64,000 nt of DNA. It comes from Oscarella lobularis. Taxonomy: Eukaryota > Porifera > Homoscleromorpha > Homosclerophorida > Oscarellidae. Shown piece by piece: positions 48,510 to 59,720 of this stretch. The notes under the pieces were generated by a model. That model did not search any database. It was not told the DNA's origin and saw nothing but the letters and a program-made list of their open reading frames with translations. Within the stretch, counting starts at the first letter, position 1. The number at the start of each line of letters is the position of its first letter. The stretch covers positions 1,426,001 to 1,490,000 of the forward strand of contig NC_089190.1 of assembly GCF_947507565.1 (NCBI RefSeq). The letters are read 5' to 3'. Both the position numbers and the translations under genes were made by a program.

Positions 48510-48871
48510 CCCCAAGGTGTGACCATTATAGCCCGGTGGCTGGTCAATTTCCTCACTTGACAAGGGCATGGATTGCCTTCCTAGCAATGACGAGAGCAAG
48601 GCATTCTGATATCGGATAAACCTCCATAGCACCGTCTTCTGTGTGGTTTGATATCGGGTGTCGAGTTTTTACTTTTTTAAAAAGGTTCTATTAGTCGAAA
48701 GAACGCGTTTTTTGATCTTCTAGGGGTCAAACAACGCGTTTTTGACCTTGTAGCAGCCACGTGGCGAAAAGGGGCCTCACTTCTCTCTAAACCCGCTATC
48801 GTTTTATAATTTTGCTCGATTGACAAATCATTTTTTCATGATTTTCTTGACAAGCATGCATACGTAATTTG

Positions 48872-49360
48872 TTACTGCATGCTAAGTGGATCAGCTACTG
48901 TGACTCGGAGTGCTGCCTGTGCCTGGACGAATTGAAAGCAGCGCTCTGCGCAGCGCGCCGCCATTGGTCCATATTTTTCAACCCAGCAGCTCATTTTCAA
49001 ACCGCACAGTTCTATACTGGCAACGATATCTGTGAAGCTGACACTTTCAAAACAGCTGCCCAAACACCCGAGATAATCGTCGGCGGCGCGACGGTGGCGC
49101 GATTCCACTTGAGGAACTGTGCAGAGAACAGCAGAGAATGATTTCACCTTAGCTGTCTAACTTTCTACTTACGATGAAATCCAGAGTCTTTGGGTGGTGT
49201 TTGAGCTTCACCGTTCCCTGTCATTTGCTTCAGTGGCATTCGAATTGGGTCACCAGCAACTACGTAATATATGGTGGAAGCCAGCCAGCTTCTAAGCTAA
49301 CCTTTGCTTACCGAGAAGCATAAGCATAGGCAGCACGAGAGTAAAGGCCTTGATCATCAT
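48872..49360 (-). CDS. Small secreted cysteine-rich preproprotein
   Basis: Three exons, 49312-49360, 49173-49259 and 48872-49116, join in phase to 126 aa. The first 20 residues (MMIKAFTLVLPMLMLLGVAG) are a clear signal peptide. A propeptide without Cys ends at RHRR, a furin-type site, and the mature part has six Cys spaced CX3C-X15-C-X5-C-X11-CX3C. Two CX3C pairs around a central pair suggest a disulfide-tied helical bundle. No family is recognised. It may be a secreted signalling or defence peptide. It lies 145 bp from the stop of the DGCR8-like gene, same strand. Confidence 0.75.
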
Positions 49361-49505
49361 GTTGCTTCTCTCAGAACAGTTGAAACGACAGTTGAAGACG
49401 ACTGACTGCGCTACTCGTATTTATACACCAGCGTGTGTACAGAAATCGAAGGACGACGTGGAAAGCAAATGTATAAAGTCTAACACTGCAATTATCGCCA
49501 GCCAC

Positions 49506-50550
49506 TCAGGTCACCTTAGGTTTTTCTTTCAAACTTCTCAAACTTGACGTTACGATAAGCTGTGGCTCTAAATCGTCAATCTTATATATCCCTGTTACAA
49601 GACCACAGCCTACGAGCAAGCCATTCTCAAGATGCGTCACCAGTGCTGCTTGAGCCTTGATGTAGCCTTGAAACGCGCCATCTGAGTGCTACACGGAGAA
49701 AATTGTCAAATTGGCTGCAACACGTGAATTTCACACACTCGGCTGCCTTTGCTTTCACGTAGGGCGACTTTGAGTTTTTCACGCCGTCTTTCGCCGTCTT
49801 CTCCCATAGAAGGCAAAAGCGTCTCGTCTTTATGAAACGTCTTAAGATAAAACACATTTCATGGAAAGGAGAACAGAAAGTTCAAATTCAGGAAACACCT
49901 CACCCTTTCCGATATGTCCTTATCCCAGCTGTACAACCGAAGCACGGTCGCCCAATTGCCAGCAAAAGGATGCAGTTTCTAAAAGAGGAATTCAATGTGT
50001 ATATACTGTTGTCGGGTCGTCGTCCAGACCCGAAGAATCTTTTGAGAAGCAATCTGTTTTGCCTCGTCTCCGCTCACGCCAGTTGCCTACAGAGATGCTA
50101 AGCTACAGAACTGCACGCTCTTCTAAAACTGCACCTCAACGTGAAACTGCCCACAGTGAATCGTGCAACTGTGAACACCCCCTGATGCTGTCTTGACGTT
50201 CACTTGCAATTTCAGGGGACACAAAGCCTCGCTCCTAACGACCGCAATGAATGATGTAATCAAAGAACACGAGGCTTGCTTACATTCGAATGTACTCGCA
50301 CAAGAGACTGTATGGAAGATCGAAGTTTCCAGCTCTGCTCAGAGCTGTTACGTTGCTGTCATCAATCGCAAGTGTCTCGAACTCCTAGGAGGATTTACAC
50401 TACCGAACCAATTAAATTTGATTAAATTTGAGGCTACGGCACTTGAAGAATTGTCGCTCTGTTTTTTCTATCGATAGGGAGTTCTGCTTTCTCAAAGTCT
50501 CGGTGCTGCGTTACGTCTGCCAGTAATGGTTTAGCATATAAGCTGCTCAT
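49506..50550 (-). CDS. Short DGCR8/Pasha-like protein with one dsRBD
   Basis: Seven exons, 50443-50550, 50352-50384, 50135-50332, 50030-50086, 49904-49978, 49739-49840 and 49506-49688, all join in phase 0 to 251 aa. Residues 75-135 form a double-stranded RNA-binding domain ending EATGVSGDEAKQIASQKILR. This runs directly into KLHPFAGNWATVLRLYSWDK, which parallels the segment after the second dsRBD of DGCR8 (ASQKIL..LHP...NWG.LLR.Y). A charged helix follows. The WW/heme region and first dsRBD of DGCR8 are absent. It may be a divergent Microprocessor partner or a paralogue. The exon 4 donor (CGG|GTCTGG) and the exon 3 acceptor are the weakest junctions. Confidence 0.7.
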
Positions 50551-50870
50551 TGCGACGAAACAACTCGGTAGGCAAGAGCGACCAATTGTGTGTAGAAATC
50601 CCCGGATTAAAACAAAGACGATGACGACTACGACGAGGCCCTACGACGACCTCTTGAGACGAAACTCTTTTCTTGGATCAGTCCTTACTTGATAAGCTAA
50701 GTCTCTAGAGCCAGGGCTGCCTGCGACGCCTGCACATAGTGTCAACTCAGCTCTAAACATCTTTATGACAACAGAAAAGTGCGCACGAACGAACTTGCTA
50801 GACAAAACATGAAGGCAAACGGAAGCGAGACCGGCTGTAAAAAAGCAACACCTGTACTGGCAGTGCAGAC
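50551..50870. other. Spacer between the DGCR8-like start and the receptor stop
   Basis: About 320 bp on the promoter side of the DGCR8-like gene and the 3' side of the receptor gene. No further feature is seen. Confidence 0.45.
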
Positions 50871-53800
50871 CTATTTGTGAGCCGCTGGCTTCCAAGGCTT
50901 CAAGTTCTCTTCGTTGGTTTTTTCTCTGTCGGCAATAGAACTATACGCTGGCGAGGTGCGCAATGAAACTTCCTTTTCATCCATACCCGGCAACACATTA
51001 TACGCTGGCGACGGTTTCAGTTCCACCTCATCATAATTGTTCGCTTTTTTTAACCGTTCGCTCTGCAGCGTTTCACCAGCGTATATGTTAGCATGTACTA
51101 AAATGGAGGTTAATTATTAGTAAGACGCAGGTCTTACTCAATTGCGTTGCTTACTCTCATTTGCTGGAGACGTTACTCTAGACGTGGAATCTAAACAGGA
51201 TTTCTGTATCAATGTGGGTTAGATCAACTAAAGCGTACTTATTTTCTTTTTGCAAAGACAAATGACTGCAATGACCCCTGCTAGTACGACCAACGAAGGA
51301 ACAACAGCAGAAACGATTACCAAAGTCGTGCTTAAACCTATTTAAAATTCCTCTAGGAAAAGTAGACAAGAACAAGTCGTGTACCTTTATTTGCGGATGA
51401 ACAATTGCCTGAAGGACAGCTTTGATCAATCTCGCAGAATGATCCGCTGAAGCCTGAATTGCACGTACAATGACACTGGCCTTGCCCGTTGGAAGTCCTG
51501 TCGGTTATGAATGGTTGACCATTTGAAGAGCAGTCGCACTTGATCATTTTAGGCCTAATAATCAATTCGTCGCTTGTTTCATTGCACTCATCAATCGCAA
51601 CAAACGAAAACGAAACGCTTCCGTCGATGCCGTCAGATGGAACTTTCCACGTCCATGTGCCATCAGATGAAAGACCTGATATCTGTCCGTGATCATTGAC
51701 CAAATTGAATCGAATTTGATCTGGACGAGTGCGATCGTCGCTAGCTGAAAGATTCATTTGAAATTTCTCTCCTTTTAGAACGTGTACGACGGTCGGCGAA
51801 GAGAAGACTGGCTTTTGGTTATCTGAGAAACAGTCGCTGAATATACGACGGAAGTCACCATCTACCTTGCGCTCACCTGAGTGTCTGCTAAACTGTAGTT
51901 GATTTTCATATGGCAGGCATTGCTGACACCAATTGGGAGGATTTGTCTCATTTTCAGCAAAGCAGCTGCCATCGATCACGCACGCGTCTCTCTATTCAAA
52001 CGTATCTTATGAAATTTAAATTTCAACGTATTTCTATCTTGCTTTCAGAGTGCAATTTCCGGCTTCGAAGCACTGAAAGCAGACGGCGTTGTATATAGAA
52101 TACGTTAGAGGATTGCTGTATTTCACTCCATCGGAAGTGACTTGAACCGAGTAGTGTTCTACAGGCTGACCATTTGTGCTATCCCGTCGTACTCTAGAAA
52201 TTGGCAAGTCACACGTGACTTCGTAAATGCTTCTGAACTCCGAAGTCGAGAGAAATTTCTCGTTGGTCTTCTACACACGCGCATACATTCAGCTAACAGG
52301 ACTTAGTAAGGAGAATTTACCTACCGGTTTGTGTACTAGGCACGACAGGTTGCCACTGCTGAGAAATCCTTCACCAACAACAAACGCAGTTCGACAGGGT
52401 TTTTGTTGTATGTCGCACATGCCGTTATTAGAAAACATTATTAGCACTGGAGCCTTATTGGCTTCGATTGAGCAATCAGGACCGGTGAAGTTTTTCCAGC
52501 AGTAGCAATTTGAGTCAATGCAGTCACCGTGATTACTGCAGTCTCCAGGGCACATTGACGATGCAATCATCGGCGGCAGCGATGGGGCGAGAAATACATC
52601 AACGTCACTGTCTGGTGATGACGACAGTGGTGACGACGCATTGCTCGCTTGCCGTACGCTACCAGTAGCATTTGACTTCCAAAAAGCGACGTCGGTTGCT
52701 AGATCCTCTTCGCATTGTTGTACAAGAGACGATAGAAACGTTTGAGCAAACCCCAAGTCGTCACTGAGCTATAAAGCAGACAATGTCAAACTACTTAGAT
52801 CAAGTACAAGTAGCTTCCGAGGAATTTTCATGCATATATAATCTTAAGAGGAAGCGCTATTGCTGCAATATACACACAAAGAAACGTACCTTGATATCTT
52901 CCACGCAAGACGATATTGTCACGTTGGAAACTTCTTTCATAATTCCGGCTTGAATGCACGTTTTAGCGACAGGGGAATTTGTGAGAGTTTTCGTGCATTC
53001 CGCTATCGCTGAATTTTCTGTTATGTTGCTCGGTGTTGGCCAACGAGGAACAAGCGGCACGCTACTGGCGTTGTAGGTGAAGACGTAGTCGTCGTCGTCG
53101 TCGTCGTCGTCAATTCCAGAAGCGTCAGCAGCTCGCTTAGAAATGATTTTATTGTCGGCTACTTGAGTCCAGTGACCACCTTGAAAAGCCTTGGGTTGAA
53201 CAAGTAGAGAGACATCGCAGTCGCTGTCACTGACGATATCATCGTTTTGATTAACACAAGCACAGAACGTAGGTGCAATCTGGTCTCCATTTATAGCTAA
53301 GTTTTCGACCACTTTTCTCCTAAAATAACTTTCGTTTGCTGGAACCCTGGTAAAAATTTAAAACAATAGAGTTGATATACGAGAAACGCGTACCTCCAAG
53401 AGTCCATAAATTCTTTGTTCACTATCTGGCCGTTGACTGCGGCATGCCTAACTCCGTCTCCTCCTGTTACGTCATCTTCGCGTAAGCCGTTATCATTTCC
53501 ACAAAGTCCTTCAGTGCTTTCGACGTCATCTTCAGCCGCACGTAGCCAAATGCTCATTCCGTAATAGTCGGCTACAATCTTCACTGCCGCGCCGGAGGGA
53601 AGCTGAACCTGCAGAAAGGTGAGATGTGACTTGACAAAGTATTACACCGTATTCACCTTATATTCCATTCCTGAAGCACTTTTAAAGATGCCAAATCCTG
53701 GGGAAAGCTCTCCCGAACTGACTTTTCTCACCTTCGGTGGTATGTTACGTAGTCTGACATCGGGATCTCTTATTTGCCAGAAGCACTGATCAATGGACAC

Positions 53801-55828
53801 CACGTCGTTGCCTTCTCTTATAGCAACTCCGCAATGACAACTTGCGCTTGTCCAAGAGTGACGGCAAGTCCATATTCTAGACTGTATCTATAAATGAAAA
53901 AAACCCCAGTAGATGATGGTTAAAGATAGATTAATTAAGTTGAAAATAATATCAACAAATTGTAATCTAGACTGCTTAATATAAATAATTTTAAAGTCAG
54001 TTTGTGCAGTTGGGTTACCGCAAAATTTCTTTTGGTGCTTCTGACTAGCCAGAACTCTCCAACTCCATAGTAATGATAATAGCTATAATAAATGTGTACA
54101 AGGTATTATATTACTGTTTGCTGTTACTAACTGGCCGTCAAACGTTCTGAAATGAGGATCTCCGGTTCCTTCACAAAAGGCCGCATTTTCATTTATAGTT
54201 GTTATCTAAAGAACAGCTTATCAATTGAAATATTTATGTCTGCTGTACGGGGATGATCCGCGCACAAAGCTTGAATTAGTTAAAAATTAACTATTCTGCA
54301 TTGCACGGCTAAATTTTCATTAGGAAAATCCTCTAGTCTCTAAAGCATACCCTGATTTGCTGCTGAAAGTGAAACCATTCAGAAGGAAATCTGCTTTCGG
54401 GAGTAAGAGAAAAAATGTGTCGAGTTTGGACTTTAATCAACTGATCAGTAGGAGTCTCGCCATTGACTTGATCGCGTACTGCAGCAATTAGGAACCGCTG
54501 AGGAGCGTTCCAATTGCTTTCATTAAAAACGATGCCGCACTTTGATGTAATCACGTCGTCTTGACTTGTAAAAGTTGCTCCGCCTATTCCAATATTTAGA
54601 TTGCACGGAAGCAAAGATGATCCGCTAGACGAATCACAAATTATAGGCACTGTGGGCTTGAGAGTAAAGTTGAAGCTGTCGACATGATCATTCTCTTTTA
54701 TTCTTGCTGTTAGAGGATGAACCTATAGAATTGAATAATACAATACAGCAGCTAGTCAACTGTTCTTTACTGAAAGTCCTGCGTAAAATAAAGAACTGTT
54801 CCACACGGGAGAAAACAGCGAGTCATTTACGAAACTTGTTTGAACTCCGCAGATAAGCTAGGATAAAGATAACAATGAATTAAGATTTTTTCACCGAGAT
54901 ACGTTAACTACAGACATTAAATCCAATTTTGACGTCACTCAGGCGGTCAGCATTGAAAAGCTTAAGCAGCGTTGTCTTTGCAGTCACTTTTGTATTGAAA
55001 TTCTCAAATTCGGAATCCGCTTGTTTTCCAACGTAGACTTTGTCTTTGAACCATTTGACAGTTGCTTTAGCGTTTTGAGATGGAAGAAACGTCACGTCGC
55101 ACTTGAAAATCATTGTCGTTTCGTTCATTGCCGGATTTGTTTCGCTATCAACAGACAACGTAGGCAAGCCTAGCAGCGACGGAAAAGTTCCTATATAAAA
55201 TGACTTAAACATTACTAGCTCAAGATCTCAAAATTCTGTATTACCAACGCATGAGTCGTTCTGAATGTGGTGGTCTCTAGGACAAGCAGGAGCGTCTAGA
55301 AGAGCATAAAACAAAAAAAATTGCAACTTTAGACGAACTTTTCTCATTACCTGTGCAGTATGCAATTGAGCATGCTGGCGGTGGGGTAAGGTAATATAAT
55401 GTTCCTCTGGCGCCACAGTAACGAGCGCACAACTCCACAGAAAATTGACAGCATGACATAAAATTTATGCATCCTTTCAATTTCTTTGTCACTCCCGTGA
55501 CTGTTGGAGCTGGCTGCGTTACAGATATGGGTGCTACAGTGCTGCAGTTTCCGACATCAATACAGTTGCTCTCGCTTCGAACTGGTATTTTGAAATGATT
55601 GCCATGATCATCAGCGAAGCGGTACCAGCCTCTTCGTAGACGGGTGTCGCAAATTGTAGTGCCAGTGAACGATTTGGCATTAAGGCTTCGCTTTGGCCCA
55701 TCAAGAAGGTCAGTATAACCTAAAACTTCCGTGTAGCACGGAAACGTTTTGCATTGAGTGCATACCGCCATCTTGACAGGGATCAGTTGAAGGGCATGTA
55801 AGCTGACAATACACCGCCCCGCAAATAA
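50871..55828 (-). CDS. VWDE-like modular membrane receptor (5' end incomplete)
   Basis: A multi-exon gene whose first exon (signal peptide) I could not place; the most upstream supported exon ends at 55828. Order of parts: a D8C-like Cys region (CDTRLRRGWYRF ... SIAYC), an Ig-like segment, a von Willebrand D domain (CEGTGDPHFRTFDG; LCGNDNG), EGF repeats (CSNHGDCIDSNCYC), a cadherin-like stretch (PTVVHVLKGEKFQMNLSASD), more EGF, then one membrane helix (SAVVPSLVVLAGVIAVICLC) near 51270. The cytoplasmic tail has Tyr motifs YDEVEL, SPAYN and SPAYS. This order fits VWDE relatives. A poly-Asp run lies near 53090. Probably a cell-surface adhesion or signalling receptor. Confidence 0.8.
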
Positions 55829-56422
55829 CTAAACATAAGGTTGACAATAAACGGTATTTAATGGGGTCCCACGAGACACGTGGTCTATGACGTATGTTTA
55901 GGGAGTAGCTAATCGATTAATTTAATTAATCTAGCTTTTCCTGGAGTCCCTCCGTACTTAACAGCCACGCCGCTGTAATCGGTTTCGGTGGGGAATCGAG
56001 TCCGGACGCCTAAGCGTAGGCGTAGGTTAGACGTAGGCGTAGGTTACGCCCAGCTTAGTGCCCCATGCATCCCCCTTCCTGCTTTCTGTCGGTTCTTTCT
56101 TTGTGTTTAACTAAATACAGTACAGTCGTGCCCCATGCAACGCGAAAAAGTGGCTGCGTTCCTCGTTGAGAGGGAGGGAATTTATCAGAGATAGCCTCTT
56201 CCCCGGGTTCATTTCAAGAGAAATACATGTACATGTAGGCCTGAGGACGAGGCTAGCCCAGAGCTCGTTGTCACGGTCACCGCATACTTATGACTGCACC
56301 TGAGAGATATACAAGCAGATATGATTTCACTTTATCCATAAGCCAAGCGTGTGTGTTGACGGCAAGCAAGAAGCACACTGAAGAAGTACAAGACGTCGCA
56401 CTTTATTAAATCACAGTTAATT
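55829..56422. other. Region upstream of the receptor and UBXN10
   Basis: Holds the missing 5' exon and promoter of the receptor and the UBXN10 promoter. A short imperfect tandem of TAGGCGTAGGTTAGACG type lies at about 56010-56045. No other gene is supported. Confidence 0.45.
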
Positions 56423-56564
56423 AATAATCAAAACAGTATCCCGGAGAGACGAATCGCCTATCGCACGCTAATACGACAAAAATGACATCAAGCAATAATC
56501 AAAACAGTATCCCGGAGAGACGAATCGCCTATCGCACGCTAATACGACAAAAATGACATCAAGC
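56423..56564. repeat. 71-bp tandem duplication over the UBXN10 start
   Basis: 56423-56493 and 56494-56564 are identical as far as I can read. The unit includes the leader and the first codons (ATGACATCAAGC) of UBXN10, so two ATG copies exist 71 bp apart in different frames. Confidence 0.92.
56482..56556 (+). CDS. Upstream reading frame created by the duplication
   Basis: The upstream copy of the start codon opens a 24-codon frame (MTSSNNQNSIPERRIAYRTL...). Its TGA stop overlaps the main UBXN10 ATG as ATGA. It begins with the same four residues as UBXN10. It may reduce, or by termination-reinitiation permit, translation of the main frame; if transcription starts downstream of 56484, it is irrelevant. 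Confidence 0.5.
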   Translation: MTSSNNQNSIPERRIAYRTLIRQK

Positions 56565-57143
56565 AATGAAATCGTGAGATCGCGAAGTGGCCGGCGTTTC
56601 AAAAAAGTCGTATCGACTCCAGACGGAACGTTTCTACCGCATCCACCACCGCGCCGACCTTCAAACGCTCCATCAACTCTGCCTACCGTTGTCAACAGAG
56701 ACGGAGTCATCGCAGCAAGGTCGTCGTCATCTCTCCTCAGACTCAACTCAAAAAAATCGGACGTTCCAATCTTAATCAGCCGCTCTAGCAAGCACAGGCT
56801 CGGCGCCAGACAGCCGCTGCCTCCCATACCCCCAGCAACGCCCCTATACAAAGACACGTATCCTCTCACCGATCCACCTCCTCGAGAAGGCTTCGTCGAC
56901 ATAGCCGTGCGCCTGATCGACGGCGAGAGAATCGAGCGACGCTTCTCGCTCGCCGATCCGCTAGGCTGCGTGCTCGCCTTCGTCGAAGCGCACACGAACG
57001 AGAGACTCGAGTCGCCGTGCGAACTCGTTCCCAATGGAATGACGAGTCAGACGCTCAAACCTGAGCAGATGAGACTGTCGTTAGAAACGCTGGGAATTCG
57101 AAATCGAACGCTGTTCTATTTGCAATTAATGAACGACGACTAG
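56553..57143 (+). CDS. UBXN10: UBX-domain protein, UBXN10 type
   Basis: Intronless, 196 aa. The N-terminal half is basic and Pro-rich. The C-terminal UBX domain (residues about 112-193) reads IAVRLIDGERIERRFSLADP, then LAFVEAHTNERL, and ends LGIRNRTLFYLQ. UBX domains bind the AAA ATPase p97/VCP; UBXN10 acts in ciliogenesis with p97 and IFT-B. Assignment to UBXN10 rests on size and domain order. The 3' end converges with TRAIP. Confidence 0.75.
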   Translation: MTSSNEIVRSRSGRRFKKVVSTPDGTFLPHPPPRRPSNAPSTLPTVVNRDGVIAARSSSSLLRLNSKKSDVPILISRSSKHRLGARQPLPPIPPATPLYKDTYPLTDPPPREGFVDIAVRLIDGERIERRFSLADPLGCVLAFVEAHTNERLESPCELVPNGMTSQTLKPEQMRLSLETLGIRNRTLFYLQLMNDD

Positions 57144-57254
57144 TCAAGAAGAATCTTCCCATTGTATATAGTAATCGCTATAGAGTTTCTATTTTATTTG
57201 TATTACAGTTTGAAATTTGGAAGGGGAGGAGGCTTCGACGTAGGTCCTTTGAAC

Positions 57255-59106
57255 TTAATAGAATTCGTTGGCTTCATAGCTGGGCCTTTTGACGCTGGTT
57301 TGGACTGTGCAGAGACGAAACAATTGGATACTGTCTTGCTCACGCATTCGATCTATATTGCTTACGGGCAGTCTGAATTTCGAGTGGCCACCGAGACCGT
57401 TGTATCCTTTTCGCATGAAAGAGGACATGGTTTCTCTCTTGGCTAGCTTTTGCTGAAGCTGTAGGTTCCCAGGAATTGGCGCAGGTGCAGTGTGCGACTG
57501 CTGCAACGAAGACGATGAAGACGACGACGACGAAGAAGAAGGCCCTTCCTGAGAGGATGCCGGACTTTGGTTCTCCTGACTGGCTGCATCGCTTTGCGTC
57601 TGTTTCGTCTCTGGTCTTCTGTACAACGGGAAGTCCTCCTCCTCCTCGTCTTCAACGGGAAACGAAAAGCGAGGGCGTTTTAGTGACGGTAAGGGACTGC
57701 CCCAGGCAACGTTAGTCCGAAGAATCATATACACCGCGGTAGTCTTACCTCTCTAGGATTCGCGTTAGCTTTGTTCTAGTTCCTGGCGATTCGAAGGCCT
57801 TCTGCAGTACTTCTACTTTCGCCTTAAGACTCTAAATCAAACAAAGAAGGGAATCAAACAAAGAAGGGCAGACCTTTATCTGCCAGTAGATGCGAGCCTT
57901 ATTTCCTACCTTTATCTCGCCTTCGAGATGCTCGATATCGCGATCCCGTTCTCGCACTTTACCCTCTGATATCTTGAGTTGCATTTCTAATTTCTGACGT
58001 TCCGATCGTTCGACGACTCGTTCCTTCTGGAGTTTATCCCTCTGCTCAAGCGCTTCCTTCTTCTTCGTTCTCATCACCTCAAACTCTCTGGAGAGCCAAC
58101 ACCAATAGCAGCTCTCTCTATATCCCACCCTACCTCTTCAACATGACGTGAAACGTTGCCAGTCGATTGCACGCCGCTGGAGAGGAATCTCCCTGATATT
58201 TCAGCATTTCGTCCGCCACTTCCTGTTTACTGCCCCGAATTGTCTTCTCAACTCTAAAGGAGCCAGGTATCAAGCAAAGATATGAATCAATAGCACGTGA
58301 AACGTGTACCCTTCAACTAATGCCAATCGTTCTTTCAGCACCAGGCACTCCGTTCGGTATTTCTCAAGTCGTCTCAATTCTTTGGATCTTTCCCCTAGGA
58401 TTTTCTAAAAGCAAGAGGTGCGTTGGTTCAACGCTTTATTCTTTCCAAAGCTCGAACCGTCAGGGAACTGTTTTCAGATATCTGCTGGAGAAGCCCCTGA
58501 CACTTTGACTCTAACTCGGATTTTAATCGTCCATTTTCGTCTCTGAAGTTATCCATTTTATCATCTTTGGCTTTCAACTCGTCCTCTGGATCAGAGTCGT
58601 CAGATGAAATAAAAAACGTCCTCCTCCAACAGAGAATGCACTACCTTTGCTCTTGAGATTATTTTTCAATCGACCATTTTCAACCTAAAAGGAAGAAAAA
58701 TGAAAAAAAAACGCCGTCGTTCCTTTAGCTCAGCTATTGCCTTTAGATCATCAAGAGATAGGTCGACTGCTTCAAGACCACTCGAGTCAAATTCATGTGC
58801 AAACAGGCGAATAATTTGCCTTGAGGGGCAATGCGATCGACATGCCGGACAATTCGGCTTCTGTTCCAGCCATGTCAACAAACTAAAAAAAATTGAATTT
58901 CCAAAAAATTTCTACCGGCGATGCCGAAGCAACTACGTACCACGAATAGTGAAAAATGTGACCGCCTAGTTAGAAAAAGAATCAAGGAAATACGAACGCT
59001 TTCGTCTGTGGCCGGGAGCGAAGTCGAAGGAAAGGATACAGTGCCCAGACGACGCCATGCTCGTCGTATTCATGCGATCTTGGCATATTGTGCACATTAA
59101 ATCCAT
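57255..59106 (-). CDS. TRAIP: TRAIP, RING E3 ubiquitin ligase
   Basis: Minus-strand multi-exon gene. Exon 1 59040-59106 (MDLMCTICQDRMNTT), a 25-nt microexon 58941-58965 (HCGHIFHYS) and an exon from 58882 (CLLTWLEQKPNCPACRS) assemble a C3H2C3 RING. Coiled-coil exons follow between 57830 and 58690. The terminal exon contains an acidic/Ser-rich stretch and FMRKGYNGLGGHSKFRL, matching the conserved C-terminal segment of TRAIP. TRAIP ubiquitylates the replicative helicase at stalled or colliding replisomes. Donor sites of the third exon and some middle exons are unresolved. Confidence 0.88.
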
Positions 59107-59720
59107 GGTTTGCGTTCCGAAGGCCTTTTTCCCCTGTAGAACGGCTCTGTCGATTCAATCTTCCGCCATTCCAACGGCTGGTACAGGAGCACGTTAGCGC
59201 GGCTAGACACCTCCCGTATATAGTCACCGAAGTAGGCGCTTTGACGCGGATTGTTGTCCTCAATGTTAACCCTAACCCTCTTTCTAGTATCTGCGGTTGC
59301 ACCTAATTGATTTTTTATTCTAATTCAGCTTGTTTTTCTGACAGAGTTGAATGAACGCGTAAACGCATGCAGAGTAGAGCTACATCTTTATGAAAGTACA
59401 TTGTAGTCACTAAAGCGTCCACACACTTGGACAAAGCAACAAAATTGACCTATGTTGAGTCCGTTAGAACCACAATCCGGTCACACGACATTCTATTGAG
59501 CGCTACGCTCGGCTGAGGCGTGTCGCCGCGAGGCGAAACAATGCTCGCCGGCGATACGGCCAGCGAAAACGAGTTGAATCCTGCGCTTTCGAACTCGTTT
59601 GGTGTTCTACGCAAGTCCCGGATAAAGCAGAAACACATCGTTCGGTTTCTCTCCTCGTACCTCGCCTCAGCGCCTCTCGTCGAGCGTACCGAAGCGATAA
59701 ACCGCGAAAAAACGTTCGGA
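59107..59720. other. Divergent region between TRAIP and the next gene
   Basis: TRAIP and the plus-strand gene diverge from here. A frame from 59520 runs into the next gene without a stop, so the leader may be coding or a 5' untranslated region; GTG at 59520 and ATG at 59541 are possible but weaker starts. Confidence 0.4.

Larger units (their letters stand above)
47025..48789 (+). repeat. Dispersed repeat, copy 2, interrupted by a LINE
   Basis: Same element as 29168-30440 in opposite orientation. The right edge at about 48789 is sharp; the left edge is diverged and approximate. It holds the conserved GC box and TATA element (47659-47683) and the following strongly conserved block. A 757-bp LINE fragment (47753-48509) is nested after that block. 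Without it the copy is about 1.0 kb. Confidence 0.8.

Noticed and set aside
49832..50101. Plus-strand frames at 49832-50101 and 50193-50477 as a gene
   Set aside because: The minus strand gives seven phase-0 exons with a dsRBD in the same place, which explains the open frames as shadows.
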